Source: Paenibacillus mesophilus (GTDB lineage Bacteria > Bacillota > Bacilli > Paenibacillales > NBRC-103111). Taken from it: a DNA stretch of 64,000 bases. The DNA is taken from NCBI RefSeq assembly GCF_005938385.1, contig NZ_VCRA01000009.1, forward strand, positions 62,001-126,000, read 5' to 3'. Position numbers and translations under genes: made by a program. The notes below the pieces were generated by a model that was given only the letters and a program-made list of their open reading frames with translations, had not been told where the DNA came from and ran no database searches. Shown here piece after piece: positions 1-9,307 of the stretch (the first letter of the stretch is position 1; the number at the start of each line of letters is the position of its first letter).

Positions 1-387
1 GAAGGAAAAGGCTGCGGCAATCAGCAGCGAAATCCAAATCTTCCCCCTCTGCATCGTTTGAAAGCCGATAAGCAAAAACAAAAAAGTAGAAATGACGAAG
101 CCGACGTCCTCGAGAAAATAAGCGTATAAAACAGCCGCGGCAAAAATGATGCCGAACCTCGCGTAGTCCAGCTTTACTTTCTTTCTTTCCGCCTGCTGTC
201 TGCGAAATGATTCATAGACTAGCCGCAAGCTCATGAGAGCCAGGAAGGAGCCTAATATCATGGGAAAAATATTGGCTCCGACATTGCTGCCGTACGCGCT
301 GGTCGAAATAGTTCTGCTGCCGATGACGAACGCGGTCCCAATTGCAAAAAACACAATTCCGGCATAGCGATCGAATGTTTTGTTCAT
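1..387 (-). CDS. tctB: Tripartite tricarboxylate transporter small membrane subunit TctB (3' end cut by window)
   Basis: About 129 codons are visible and the gene runs off the left edge. It starts at ATG 387 with AAGGAG nine bases upstream, 13 bases after the tctC stop, so it is co-transcribed with tctC. The product is hydrophobic, with membrane segments near residues 8-25, 38-58, 76-95 and 98-113, and a basic cytoplasmic loop around 60-72 (ESFRRQQAERKK). That layout fits the four-helix TctB subunit, which with the large TctA channel moves carboxylates delivered by TctC. TctA would be expected just outside the window. The family call rests on size, topology and the tctC neighbour rather than on a catalytic motif. 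Confidence 0.8.
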   Translation of the reverse strand, partial: MNKTFDRYAGIVFFAIGTAFVIGSRTISTSAYGSNVGANIFPMILGSFLALMSLRLVYESFRRQQAERKKVKLDYARFGIIFAAAVLYAYFLEDVGFVISTFLFLLIGFQTMQRGKIWISLLIAAAFSF

Positions 388-400
388 TCTTCTCGACTCC

Positions 401-1435
401 TTATTTTTGCATGCCCATAGCTGTCAATATATCTTTGACCTGCGTTTCTTGCTGCGCCAAATAGGCTTTGAAGTCGTTCGAGTTCTTGTAGTCGGTTTGC
501 CAGTTGTTGGCCGACACTTCTTTTTTCCACTGCTCCGTCTCGACCATTTTCTTCAAAGTATCGTCCCAAAACTTCTTGGCATCCGCGCTCATCTCTTTAG
601 GTCCGAAGATGCCGCGCCAAATCAGAAACTCCGTATCGACGCCCTGCTCCTTCATAGTCGGCACGTCTTTCAAAGTACCGCCGAGACGCTGCGGGGAAGC
701 GACTGCAAGCACCTTGATTTTGCCCGCTTTCACGTACTGCTCGAGCGAGGAAGCGTCCGTACCCAGCACATCCGCATTGCCGCCAAGCAGTGCCGTTACC
801 GCTTCGCCGCCGCCGTCATAGGACAAATACTTGATTTTTTTCGGATCGATGCCGAACTTAAAGGCCGGGAGAATCGATACCAAGTGATCCATCGAACCGG
901 GAGCCGAACCTCCGGCAACGGTCAATTTCGAAGGATCGGCCTTCATATCGTTCAGCAGCAATTTCAAGTCCGAATATTTGGAGTTTGCCGCTACCGCAAT
1001 GGCCCCGTAGTCTTTCGTCAATTGAGCGAGCGGCGTCGTGTCCTTATAGCCGTACGGCGTGTTTCCTTCTTTCTTCAAATTATTGATCAGAATGGGCGGC
1101 GAGCTTACGAATAGCTTGTAATTGTCTTTCACGTCTTTGGTGGCGTATTCCGCCATGAAGACGGCGCCGCCCCCGCCGGGTTTGTTTTCTACGGTAATCG
1201 CTTTCTCGACCGATTTGGTTTCGGTCAATACTTTGGCGATGGTGCGCGCAGTCATATCCCAACCGCCTCCGGCACCCGATGGAGCAACAAGGGTAAGCGC
1301 TTTTTCAGGATACTTCGACGCCGCAGCGGCCGGGGCGGTTGTCTCCTTGCTTGCATTGCCGCAGGCTGCCAAGCTTATTGCGAGTATACCGATCGGAGCC
1401 GTTTTCCAAAATGCCGCCGAAATGCTTTTCATCAT
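401..1435 (-). CDS. tctC: Tripartite tricarboxylate transporter substrate-binding lipoprotein (TctC/Bug family)
   Basis: A 344-residue extracytoplasmic binding protein that captures an organic acid and hands it to TctAB. It has a lipoprotein signal with lipobox LAAC and lipidated Cys25. Bug-family landmarks follow: YPEKALTLVAPSGAGGGWD, then the GGGGAVFMAEYA segment, and VAGGSAPGSMDH near the middle. The open frame extends to 1492, but ATG 1435 (followed by a second ATG) has GGAGGGG about six bases upstream and begins directly at the signal peptide. It is divergent from a DctS/CitA-type two-component system, the usual regulator of such transporters. The substrate (citrate, tartrate or another carboxylate) cannot be read from the sequence. 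Confidence 0.92.
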   Translation of the reverse strand: MMKSISAAFWKTAPIGILAISLAACGNASKETTAPAAAASKYPEKALTLVAPSGAGGGWDMTARTIAKVLTETKSVEKAITVENKPGGGGAVFMAEYATKDVKDNYKLFVSSPPILINNLKKEGNTPYGYKDTTPLAQLTKDYGAIAVAANSKYSDLKLLLNDMKADPSKLTVAGGSAPGSMDHLVSILPAFKFGIDPKKIKYLSYDGGGEAVTALLGGNADVLGTDASSLEQYVKAGKIKVLAVASPQRLGGTLKDVPTMKEQGVDTEFLIWRGIFGPKEMSADAKKFWDDTLKKMVETEQWKKEVSANNWQTDYKNSNDFKAYLAQQETQVKDILTAMGMQK

Positions 1436-1468
1436 AAAGAACCCCTCCGTATTAAAATCAAGCTTATA

Positions 1469-1484
1469 TTGAATGCGCTTACAG
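1469..1484 (-). promoter_or_regulatory. Candidate catabolite-responsive element (cre) upstream of tctC
   Basis: Read towards tctC the site is TGTAAGCGCATTCA plus flanks. It matches the Bacillus consensus WTGNAANCGNWWNCAW at all fixed positions except the first W. It sits about 35-50 bases upstream of the tctC start, where CcpA binding would repress transport when preferred sugars are present. No experiment is implied. Confidence 0.45.
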
Positions 1485-1647
1485 AATAACACTGCTAACA
1501 GGAATAGAACAGTTTAACGCATTTAAAAGCAATAACGCCGTTTTGCGCATTTTGTTCATATTGTTCACGCCGTTTCGCAGTACCGCTCCCTCAATAATGA
1601 CAATCTATATGATACAATTGCTACAAAGCGGGGGTGTCAGACGAGCC

Positions 1648-3225
1648 GTGAAGCTGCAAACAAAGCTTATATTCATCATTTGCTCCCTGCTTGCATTCGT
1701 CATTCTCAGTCTCGGGGGCATATATTATTACGTTATTACCGCCGTTCTTGAAGAACAAATCGGAACGCGGGCGTTGAAGATTGCCGAGACCGTAGCATCC
1801 ATGCCCGAAATCCGGGAGGCATTCGACGATCCGGATCCTTCCGCCGTCATTCAGCCGATAGCCGAAAGGATAAGGACGAAGACCGATGCGGAATATATAG
1901 TTATTGGAAACCGGGAAGGCATTCGATATTCCCACCCCGTTCCCGACAGGATCGGGAAGGAGATGGTCGGCGGAGATAACGGGCCGGTGCTTGAAGGCAA
2001 GTCGATCGTCTCGAAAGCGGTCGGGTCGCTCGGACCGGCTCTCCGAGGCAAAGTTCCGATCATTAACGATAATGGAGCCGTAATGGGAATCGTTTCCGTC
2101 GGATTTCTTATGGAGGACATCAATCATATTACCGATGTTTACCAGTCTCGAATCGAACTGATCTCACTGATCGTGTTAGCTGTAGGCTTAATCGGTTCGG
2201 TTGTTATCGCACGCAGCGTGCGGCGTTCCATTCACGGTCTTGAACCCGAAGAGATTGGTGCTCTATATACCGAGAAGCAAGCCATTCTTGAATCTATCCG
2301 CGAAGGCATTATCGCCGTGAACCGGGAAGGCGTCATTACGATGGCCAACCGATATGCATTGCAGCTGTTGCAATTGCCGGAAAACGCCGGCATCTCGGGT
2401 CTGCCGATCGAAGAAATCATTCCGAATACGCGACTAAACGAAGTCGTTCGCACCGGCAAAGCGGAGTTTGATAGCGAGATGTTGATCGGCGATCACGAGG
2501 TGATAGTCAATCGCGTGCCGACCACGGATTTAAGCGGCCGCGTTACCGGCGCCGTCTCAAGCTTCCGCAGCAAATCCGAGTTGTACCGGCTTGCCGAGGA
2601 ATTGTCTCAAGTAAGACGATTCGCCGAGACGCTTCGGGCTCAAACCCATGAGTTCTCGAATAAGCTGTATGTCATATCCGGGTTGATCCAGCTGGAATCG
2701 TATCAAGAAGCCGTCGAACTTATTTCCCGCGAAACGAGTGTGCATCAGAATCTCGTTCAATTCATTATGAGGGAAATTCCCGATCCGATGATCGGGGGGC
2801 TGCTGATCGGCAAATACAATCATGCCCACGAACTGAAGGTCGCATTCGAAATCGACCATGAAAGCTCATTCAAGGATATTCCTATCCGCATGGACCGGGG
2901 ATTGCTCGTTACGATTATCGGCAATTTGGCAGACAATGCTATGGAGGCCGTTCTTGCTTGCGATAGCAGATCGGACAAGTATGTGAAATTGTTTATGACC
3001 GACCTGGGCGATGACTTGATCATCGAATGCGAAGATAACGGGATCGGGATTCCGGAGGAAATCATGAGCTCCGTGTTCGAGAAAGGCTTTTCGACCAAAG
3101 AAGGCGAACACCGCGGCATCGGACTGACGCTTGTCCACCATGCCGTAGGCAAATTGAACGGCTATGTCACGATTCACAAAAACCCCGCGGGAGGCACCAT
3201 TTTCACCGTGGCCATTCCGAAATAA
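1648..3225 (+). CDS. Sensor histidine kinase, DctS/CitA/DcuS type
   Basis: A membrane sensor kinase for carboxylates, about 525 residues. Order: a first membrane helix at roughly residues 5-28, an extracytoplasmic PAS-like (Cache) sensor to about 170 containing RYSHPVPDRIGKEM, a second helix at about 172-192, and a cytoplasmic PAS at about 205-310. The kinase core follows: phospho-acceptor His334 in QTHEFSNKLYVISGL, N-box LADNAMEA, and G-boxes EDNGIGIP and HRGIGLTL. The frame is open back to 1543. I prefer GTG 1648 because it begins just before the first helix; AGCGGGGG lies about 13 bases upstream, so the exact start is uncertain. It is divergent from tctC and followed by its response regulator. 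Confidence 0.88.
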   Translation: MKLQTKLIFIICSLLAFVILSLGGIYYYVITAVLEEQIGTRALKIAETVASMPEIREAFDDPDPSAVIQPIAERIRTKTDAEYIVIGNREGIRYSHPVPDRIGKEMVGGDNGPVLEGKSIVSKAVGSLGPALRGKVPIINDNGAVMGIVSVGFLMEDINHITDVYQSRIELISLIVLAVGLIGSVVIARSVRRSIHGLEPEEIGALYTEKQAILESIREGIIAVNREGVITMANRYALQLLQLPENAGISGLPIEEIIPNTRLNEVVRTGKAEFDSEMLIGDHEVIVNRVPTTDLSGRVTGAVSSFRSKSELYRLAEELSQVRRFAETLRAQTHEFSNKLYVISGLIQLESYQEAVELISRETSVHQNLVQFIMREIPDPMIGGLLIGKYNHAHELKVAFEIDHESSFKDIPIRMDRGLLVTIIGNLADNAMEAVLACDSRSDKYVKLFMTDLGDDLIIECEDNGIGIPEEIMSSVFEKGFSTKEGEHRGIGLTLVHHAVGKLNGYVTIHKNPAGGTIFTVAIPK

Positions 3226-3253
3226 ACCATATGCCTCGAATGGAGAGATTTCG

Positions 3254-3982
3254 TTGGGAGACCAGCTTCGCAAACCGGCCGTGGAAGTACTGATCGTGGA
3301 AGACGACGTAAAGATCGCCGAGATCAACCGTCGGTTCATCGAGAAGGTAGATGGCTTTAAAGTCGTAGGTATCGCGACCGACGATATTCAGGCCAAGGAG
3401 CAATTGGAAATTATGAAGCCGGACCTGGTGCTGCTGGATATTTATTTGCCGAACGTGAGCGGATTGGACATTTTGCAATACATTCGACAGCATTACCGGG
3501 AGACGGATGTGATTATGATTACGGCGGCCAAGGAGGTCGAGACGATACGCGAGGTCGTTCGCGGAGGAGCGTTCGACTACATTATGAAGCCGCTGGTCTT
3601 TAACCGGCTACAGGAAACGCTTCACCGTTATCTTGATTTTCGTCGGGAGCTGAGCCGATTGAACGTAAGCGGTAACATCAGCCAAAGCGATGTGGATCGT
3701 TTGCTCTTGGGAGCGGCCAAAAAAGAAACGGGATCGGGAGCTTCTTTTTTGCCGAAGGGCATCGATAAATTGACGCTCCTGAAGGTCGTGCAGGCCCTAT
3801 CAAGCGTGCCCGACGGCTTGACGGCCGATCAAATCGCCAAAATAATCGGTGCCAGTCGTTCAACCGGTCGCCGTTATTTGGAGTATTTGGTAAGTCTCGG
3901 CGACATCTATGCAGATTTGTCCTATGGTGTTGTAGGCCGGCCCGAACGGGTTTACAGAAAACACAATAAAGAAGTGCGGTAA
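3254..3982 (+). CDS. Response regulator, CitB/DcuR type
   Basis: A 242-residue partner of the upstream kinase. The receiver domain (residues 10-130) has the acidic pair in VEDD, phospho-acceptor Asp62 in LLDIYLPN, Thr in ITAA, and Lys in MKPLVF. The C-terminal helix-turn-helix (about 190-225) carries GLTADQIAKIIGASRSTGRR, characteristic of the CitB/DcuR branch. The open frame extends upstream into the kinase, but TTG 3254 has GGAGAGA a few bases upstream and gives the normal family N-terminus. It probably activates tctCB in response to the carboxylate sensed by the kinase. A strong hairpin follows the stop. Confidence 0.9.
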   Translation: MGDQLRKPAVEVLIVEDDVKIAEINRRFIEKVDGFKVVGIATDDIQAKEQLEIMKPDLVLLDIYLPNVSGLDILQYIRQHYRETDVIMITAAKEVETIREVVRGGAFDYIMKPLVFNRLQETLHRYLDFRRELSRLNVSGNISQSDVDRLLLGAAKKETGSGASFLPKGIDKLTLLKVVQALSSVPDGLTADQIAKIIGASRSTGRRYLEYLVSLGDIYADLSYGVVGRPERVYRKHNKEVR

Positions 3983-4009
3983 GAGTCTGCAGGAAGTGTG
4001 CGGCAGCAA

Positions 4010-4053
4010 ACGAACCCCCCGCTTCCAGCGAAAGAAGCGGGGGCTTCGTTTTG
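4010..4053. terminator. Rho-independent terminator, possibly bidirectional
   Basis: The stem CCCCCGCTTC/GAAGCGGGGG is extended by ACGAA/TTCGT and ends in a T run on the plus strand. It lies between the response regulator and the convergent small gene that ends at 4055. Confidence 0.85.
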
Positions 4054-4054
4054 C

Positions 4055-4210
4055 TCAGAACGGCGCGCTGTCCGGGGCGATGTTAATGCGTCCGTCACGC
4101 TCGATATCGGTCGGATCGTCGTTATCGTCGTCAATTCTCATGCCGAGGCGTTCGTGTGCGGACACATCTTCTCCGACATCGCGCTGCACGGCTTCTTCTC
4201 GCTTGTCCAT
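4055..4210 (-). CDS. Small acidic protein of 51 residues, function unknown
   Basis: An unrecognised small gene. It begins at ATG 4210 with a very good ribosome site (AAAGGAGGA, six bases away) and ends at TGA 4055, right against the shared terminator. The product begins MDKREEAVQRDVG and contains the acidic run RIDDDNDDPTDIERDG. It has no membrane segment or signal peptide. The strong Shine-Dalgarno site and neat fit between terminator and promoter space argue that it is translated. Short acidic proteins like this are common in spore formers, but I cannot assign a role. Confidence 0.6.
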   Translation of the reverse strand: MDKREEAVQRDVGEDVSAHERLGMRIDDDNDDPTDIERDGRINIAPDSAPF

Positions 4211-4275
4211 TGTTTTCCTCCTTTCCCTTCGGGCATTAGGTTATCCACGGGACGATTAAAACATACCGCGAGCCG

Positions 4276-4299
4276 TTTAATGGAAATCCTCCATTTAAA
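4276..4299. repeat. Short hairpin sharing its stem with the 16.4 kb repeats
   Basis: TTTAATGGA and TCCATTTAAA pair around a five-base loop. The core AATGGA/TCCATT stem with a five-base loop is the same as the first hairpin in each repeat unit at 16371-17084. No T run follows. Confidence 0.4.
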
Positions 4300-4408
4300 A
4301 AAGCTCCAAGTAGAAGGGAAAGGCAATATGACAAAAGGTGTCGTCAATGACCGATTACTATAGAAGTAAAGGTGATGGTCAATATCGAACGATAGGAGCG
4401 AGCCGAAC

Positions 4409-5299
4409 ATGAGCAACAGCATCAGCAAGCCATTGGCAGGAAAAGTAGCCGTAGTGACAGGCGCGACGCGCGGAGGCGGCAGAGGAATCGCCGTCATGCT
4501 GGGGGAAGCGGGAGCGACCGTATACGTGACGGGACGAAGTGTGAGGGGAAATCCGGCCACCGAAGGCAGGGGCGAGACGATCGAAGAAACCGCCGAGATG
4601 GTGAGCGCGCGGGGCGGCGTCGGGATCGCCGTCAGAACGGACCATACGGTCGAAGAAGACGTAAAGGCGCTGTTCGACCGCATTCGCCGGGAACAGGACG
4701 GCCGGCTGGATATTCTCGTTAACGACATATGGGGCGGGGACCCGCTGACGCAGTGGGAAACGCCGTTCTGGGAGCATTCGCTCAGCAACGGGCTTCTGAT
4801 GCAGCGGCGGGCCGTACATTCCCACCTGATTACGAGCCACTACGGCGTGACGATGATGGTCGCCCGCAGACAAGGTCTCATAATCGAAGTGACCGACGGC
4901 ACCGACTACCGGTACAGGGGCAATCTCTACTACAGCTTGGCCAAAGTATCGACGATCCATCTCGCGGAGGCGATGGCCGCCGACTTGAAGCCTCACGGCG
5001 TGACGGCGCTGGCGCTAACTCCGGGGTTTCTCCGCTCCGAAGCGGTGTTGGACCATTTCGGCGTAGCCGAATCGAATTGGCGCGAGGCGGTAGCGAAGGA
5101 CGTTCATTTCGCCCAATCGGAAACGCCTTATTATATTGGCAGAGCCGTCGTCGCCTTGGCAAGCGATCCGAACATTGCCGCTAAATCGGGGAAGGCGCTC
5201 ATGTCGGGCGACTTGGCGGAAGAGTACGGGTTTACGGACATCGACGGAACCCGCCCGAATTGGAACGCCTACTATAAACGGACGTTCGAGCATCAATGA
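4409..5299 (+). CDS. Short-chain dehydrogenase/reductase
   Basis: A 296-residue SDR with a Rossmann NAD(P) site near the N-terminus, VVTGATRGGGRGIAVML, where the usual TGxxxGxG is slightly expanded. The family's NNAG is replaced by LVNDIWGG, and the catalytic Tyr/Lys pair is present as YYSLAKVS. A C-terminal extension of about 40 residues (EYGFTDIDGTRPNWN) makes it longer than classical 250-residue SDRs and resembles the DHRS1-like branch. It starts at ATG 4409 with TAGGAG ten bases upstream. It is monocistronic by spacing. The substrate is unknown. Confidence 0.85.
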   Translation: MSNSISKPLAGKVAVVTGATRGGGRGIAVMLGEAGATVYVTGRSVRGNPATEGRGETIEETAEMVSARGGVGIAVRTDHTVEEDVKALFDRIRREQDGRLDILVNDIWGGDPLTQWETPFWEHSLSNGLLMQRRAVHSHLITSHYGVTMMVARRQGLIIEVTDGTDYRYRGNLYYSLAKVSTIHLAEAMAADLKPHGVTALALTPGFLRSEAVLDHFGVAESNWREAVAKDVHFAQSETPYYIGRAVVALASDPNIAAKSGKALMSGDLAEEYGFTDIDGTRPNWNAYYKRTFEHQ

Positions 5300-5413
5300 T
5301 ATATTCATAAATGATTTCTGAACGCTTCGACAATTTTCGAGCATGTTCCTTCGGTTCTCTTGATACAATGGAAGCGCTATTGTGAACTCGACGGTTCGAA
5401 GGAGCGCGCTTGC

Positions 5414-7255
5414 ATGCCACTTATCGCACATATTCATGACGGTTGGCTTATGGTGTTATCTTATGTGATTGCACTCGCATCCTCGTACACGGTCATTACG
5501 CTGATCGGAGAACAGCAAGTCCGGAAAGACCGGCTTCGTCTGTTCTATTCGGCGTTTACGACCGCCATCGGCCTATGGTCGGCCGGGTTTATCGCCATGA
5601 TGGCTTACCGGCTTCCGCTTTCCTCGGACTACTATTTCCTATTTTTCTTATTATCCGCCGTGCTGCCGTTTTGCGCGTTTTTTGCGGCCTTCAGCATTTT
5701 CTCGGACGCTTCGACGAGCGGCAGCTTCCGTCGGCATGCCGCCGGCAGCGTCATTGCCGGGACGGGAGTTTGCATGATGCATTTCTTAGGAGTGTACGGG
5801 ATGCATTCGTTTGTCGAGGTGGAATTCGGCTTCGACTGGATCTTTCTGTCTTGGCTATGGGCCGTAATCGACGCTTACGTCTCCTTCCGGATCGCTTACC
5901 GGTATGGCCGCAAGCATCACGGATGGAAAGCGCTCAGCTCGATCATGATGGGGCTCGGTCTCGTCGGGATGCATTTTCTGGCTATGCGGGGGACTACATT
6001 CCGGTATGACGGCGGGTTCGGGAATCGGATGACCGATACGAACCACGATATGTTCACGGCCAGTGCGTTCGGCGTCGCCGCCTTGTTCCTGCTCGGCATC
6101 AGCGTCATGTCGGTACTGGTCAACCGGCGTCTCCAAGAGGCCGAGCAGAAGTACAGCTCCTTGTTCGAGCAAAGTCCGGAGCTTGTCATCGTGACGGACA
6201 TGGATGGGGTTGTCGTCCGGTCCAACCGCAGATCGGCGGACGTAATCGGATATGAAGCCCACGAGATCGTCGGACGCAACGTGATTGACTTCGTATGCCG
6301 GGAAGATCTGAACATTGCCGGGGAAAGCTTTGTCAAATCGGTGGCGGGTCAAGGACATGCGATGGAAATCGGCATCATCAACAAATCGGGGGAAAGAAAC
6401 GATGTAAGCGTATCTGCGATCCCGATGCTCGTCGAAGGAAGTACGCACGGCGTATGCCTGATCGTCAAAAATATTACATCGGACAAGCAAATGAAGCAGC
6501 AATTGCAGCAGCTGACCGAACGGCTTATGAGGGACGTAACGGAGCTGAAGCAGGCGAGGGAAATGATTCAACGATCCGAGAAGCTCTCCGTCGCCGGCGA
6601 ACTGGCCGCAGGCATCGCCCATGAAATCCGCAATCCGCTGACATCGATCAAAGGCTTCATCCAGCTCCTCAAGGAACGGATGCCGCAGAGCTACTACGGC
6701 ATCATCTTGGACGAAATCGGCCGCATCGAGCTCATTACGGGCGAACTGCTGATGCTCTCGAAGCCCCAGGCGGTCGAATTCCAGCCGGTGCATGTCCCGG
6801 TCATATTGGACCATGTCGCCACTTTGCTCGAATCCGAGGCCAACATGCACAACGTGCAAATCGCCAGAATATACGAAGGGCATTCTTTGACCGTATGCTG
6901 CGACTCGAATCAACTGAAGCAAGTGTTCATCAATATGCTGAAAAATTCGATCGAAGCGATGCCTGACGGAGGCACCGTCACGATCGACGCCAAGGAGGAA
7001 CAGTCCGATATCGTGATCGTCATACGCGACGAAGGCGTAGGCATCTCGGAAGAAAAAATCCGTATGCTCGGCCAGCCGTTCTACACGACGAAGGAGAAAG
7101 GAACCGGACTCGGACTGATGGTCAGTATGAACATTATCGAAAATCATGGCGGGCGCGTCCAAGTATACAGCCAGCTCGGAATCGGCACCCAAATTCACGT
7201 CGTTTTGCCGTCCTGTCCGGCCCTGGCGCATTCATCCGCTTCGGCGCTCGTATAA
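5414..7255 (+). CDS. MHYT-PAS sensor histidine kinase
   Basis: A 613-residue membrane kinase. The N-terminal MHYT domain (about residues 10-240) has seven hydrophobic helices and conserved motifs such as MHFLGVYGMHS and GMHFLAMRGT, proposed in this family to bind a metal and sense gases or redox. A PAS domain follows (about 255-365), then a coiled linker, HisKA with His403 in AGIAHEIRNPLTSIKGF, and a HATPase with NMLKNSIEAM, DEGVGISEE and GTGLGL. The kinase core resembles the sporulation kinases KinA-E. Start ATG 5414 has GAAGGAG eight bases upstream. No response regulator is adjacent, so it is an orphan kinase that may feed the sporulation phosphorelay (inference). Confidence 0.88.
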   Translation: MPLIAHIHDGWLMVLSYVIALASSYTVITLIGEQQVRKDRLRLFYSAFTTAIGLWSAGFIAMMAYRLPLSSDYYFLFFLLSAVLPFCAFFAAFSIFSDASTSGSFRRHAAGSVIAGTGVCMMHFLGVYGMHSFVEVEFGFDWIFLSWLWAVIDAYVSFRIAYRYGRKHHGWKALSSIMMGLGLVGMHFLAMRGTTFRYDGGFGNRMTDTNHDMFTASAFGVAALFLLGISVMSVLVNRRLQEAEQKYSSLFEQSPELVIVTDMDGVVVRSNRRSADVIGYEAHEIVGRNVIDFVCREDLNIAGESFVKSVAGQGHAMEIGIINKSGERNDVSVSAIPMLVEGSTHGVCLIVKNITSDKQMKQQLQQLTERLMRDVTELKQAREMIQRSEKLSVAGELAAGIAHEIRNPLTSIKGFIQLLKERMPQSYYGIILDEIGRIELITGELLMLSKPQAVEFQPVHVPVILDHVATLLESEANMHNVQIARIYEGHSLTVCCDSNQLKQVFINMLKNSIEAMPDGGTVTIDAKEEQSDIVIVIRDEGVGISEEKIRMLGQPFYTTKEKGTGLGLMVSMNIIENHGGRVQVYSQLGIGTQIHVVLPSCPALAHSSASALV

Positions 7256-7258
7256 CCC

Positions 7259-9010
7259 TCAAACAACACCGCGATTGTCCGCTCTGTCGTCTGTCTTGAA
7301 CTTGCCGATTTCGGCGAAAAGGCTCTCTGCGATCTCATGCATCGCTTCGGCTTGCTCGGCGATTTGCCGCACCGACTCGTTCTGTTCGATCGACGTCGAG
7401 TTCACTTCCTCCACGCCGGCGGCCGTTTCTTCCGCGATCGCGGCCATATGCTGAATGGCATCGATCAGAGTAGTGTTGCTTTCCTCCGCCAGTTTCACTC
7501 TCGCATGGATATGGTCCGTCTGCCCGTACAAATCCGCGATCGATTGTCCGATCGTTCGGAAGGCGGCCAGCGTATCGCTTACTTTTGCCCCTTGAGTTGC
7601 CGCAGCTTCGCCCGCGACCGTCATACTATCGCGCACCCCGGCCATCTGCGTCTGCAGCGATCCGACCAATTCCGCTATCGATTTGGCCGCCGATTTGGAC
7701 TGCTCCGAGAGCATTCTCACTTCGTCGGCAATAACGAGGAAGCCTTTGCCGTGAGTACCTGCCCGTGCCGCTTCAATAGATGCGTTCAGCGCAAGAACGT
7801 TGGTCTGATTGGCGATCTCCGTAATCGCATGGACGATTTTGCCGATCTGCACAGCATCCTTGAGGAAAGCTTCGACCGCCGCTTCGGCTTGATGCAGCAT
7901 AACGTTCGACTGCTCCGCCGCCCCTTCCAGCTCCGCTACCGTCTCCGCGCCCCGCTTCGCTTGCTCGTCGGCCATTCCGCCAAACCGTATCATCTCGTCA
8001 GCGGAGCGCGCGATATGCTCAACCTCTTGCCCGAGTCCGGATACGAGCGAGGCGCTCTTCTCCGAGAAGGCGGCTTGCTGGTCCGCTCCGCCGGCGATTT
8101 CGCCGAACGCCTTCAAAATGTCCGCATTGGCGGCCGCCGTCGAACGCGCGAATTGCTTGAACACGGCCGAGCGTTCATTCAGCTCCGTGCCGATGTCGCG
8201 CAGCCGGGTGAGCATATCGGCGACGTTATCCATCATCCGGTCGAAGCTTCGTCCGAGCTGGCCGAATTCGTCCGGGGACGTTGAATCGATGCGATGGCGC
8301 AGATCGCCGTCGCCGATCAAGCCCATCGCATGCTGCATCCGCCGGAGCGGCTTCGTAAACGAACGGATCAGCATGATCGAGACGATGACGGTAATGATCA
8401 GCACGGATGCGGCGGCGAGCAGCAGCACGGCGACGGCTCCCGTCATATGATCGGTCGTAGCTTTGACCGCGGCTTCCGCATCTTTCGAATAATCGACGTA
8501 GAACTTGTCCACCAAATCGAAAATGATATCCCTTTGCACCTGTGTTTCCTTATATAAGGACTCCGTATTTTTCTGGATATCGACTTCCGTCCAGCTTTTG
8601 TTCCGGATGACGCTGACGGCCCGGTCGAACAGATCGAGGAATTCCGTCTGCGCCATAATCATCTGACTTCTCCATAAGCGCTGGTTGTCCGTCGTCGCCG
8701 TCTCCCCGACGGATCGTACCATCTCCTGGAATGCGGGGCGCTTCTCCATAAATTTGTCCGTATATTTCTCGTCCCGCGATATCATCAAGCCGGACGATAT
8801 ATCTTTCAGCTCCTGGACGAGCACCTTCAATTCAAGCGCCATCAGCTTCATTTCCACTTTCTCGTTTTGCCTGGACAGCTGTTCGTTCATTCCGCGCACC
8901 TGCACCAGATTGATCAGCGCGGCAGCCGCGAATACGAGCGATACGACGGCGAAGCCGAGCGTAAGCTTCGTTTTCCACAAGAGAGCAAGCTTTTTCTTTT
9001 TGTTGGCCAT
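7259..9010 (-). CDS. Methyl-accepting chemotaxis protein
   Basis: A 583-residue chemoreceptor. Order: membrane helix at residues 14-34; a helical periplasmic-type sensor at about 36-190 resembling the four-helix-bundle MCP fold; a second helix at about 190-213; HAMP at about 214-268; then the long cytoplasmic coiled coil. The conserved signalling tip reads [10 protein letters not shown] then [16 protein letters not shown], where CheA and CheW bind. ATG 9010 has AGGGGGAT upstream. It converges on the MHYT kinase gene with only three bases between the stops. No ligand can be inferred. Confidence 0.93.
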   Translation of the reverse strand: MANKKKKLALLWKTKLTLGFAVVSLVFAAAALINLVQVRGMNEQLSRQNEKVEMKLMALELKVLVQELKDISSGLMISRDEKYTDKFMEKRPAFQEMVRSVGETATTDNQRLWRSQMIMAQTEFLDLFDRAVSVIRNKSWTEVDIQKNTESLYKETQVQRDIIFDLVDKFYVDYSKDAEAAVKATTDHMTGAVAVLLLAAASVLIITVIVSIMLIRSFTKPLRRMQHAMGLIGDGDLRHRIDSTSPDEFGQLGRSFDRMMDNVADMLTRLRDIGTELNERSAVFKQFARSTAAANADILKAFGEIAGGADQQAAFSEKSASLVSGLGQEVEHIARSADEMIRFGGMADEQAKRGAETVAELEGAAEQSNVMLHQAEAAVEAFLKDAVQIGKIVHAITEIANQTNVLALNASIEAARAGTHGKGFLVIADEVRMLSEQSKSAAKSIAELVGSLQTQMAGVRDSMTVAGEAAATQGAKVSDTLAAFRTIGQSIADLYGQTDHIHARVKLAEESNTTLIDAIQHMAAIAEETAAGVEEVNSTSIEQNESVRQIAEQAEAMHEIAESLFAEIGKFKTDDRADNRGVV

Positions 9011-9212
9011 ATTGTGATCCCCCTATGTCTTAGGAACTGAAAATGCAATCAAGGCATGCATTGCGTGACAGCTCCTAATTGCCTATTTGTAGGGATTATA
9101 GCTCAGCTTTATTAACGCAAAAGTCATATTTTGTCATGCTGATGTAAAGTTCTGGATTGTCCGAATCCCACGTACCTCCATGTGAAAGGCGTATGAAAAG
9201 GCTTCTGAAAAA

Positions 9213-9266
9213 TTTACACTCGGTTTACGATTCGCGTGTTTTGCTTTAACAATTGGTTGGTACGAT
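9213..9266 (+). promoter_or_regulatory. Pho-box promoter of pstS
   Basis: Hexamers spaced exactly 11 bases apart: TTTACA (9213), TTTACG (9224), CGTGTT (9235) and TTAACA (9246), followed nine bases later by a -10-like TACGAT (9261). This is the arrangement known for PhoP binding in Bacillus (TT(A/T)ACA direct repeats), implying induction on phosphate starvation. Confidence 0.7.
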
Positions 9267-9307
9267 ATCGAATGTAAACAAAAAGTTAAAGGGAGGACAT
9301 GCACAAC

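Noticed and set aside
5855..7231. 458-codon open frame opposite the MHYT kinase
   Set aside because: Antisense to an intact, motif-complete kinase; no ribosome site or recognisable domain.
9299..9301. PstS start at ATG 9299
   Set aside because: Only two bases from GGGAGG; ATG 9308 has workable spacing. The choice changes three residues only.
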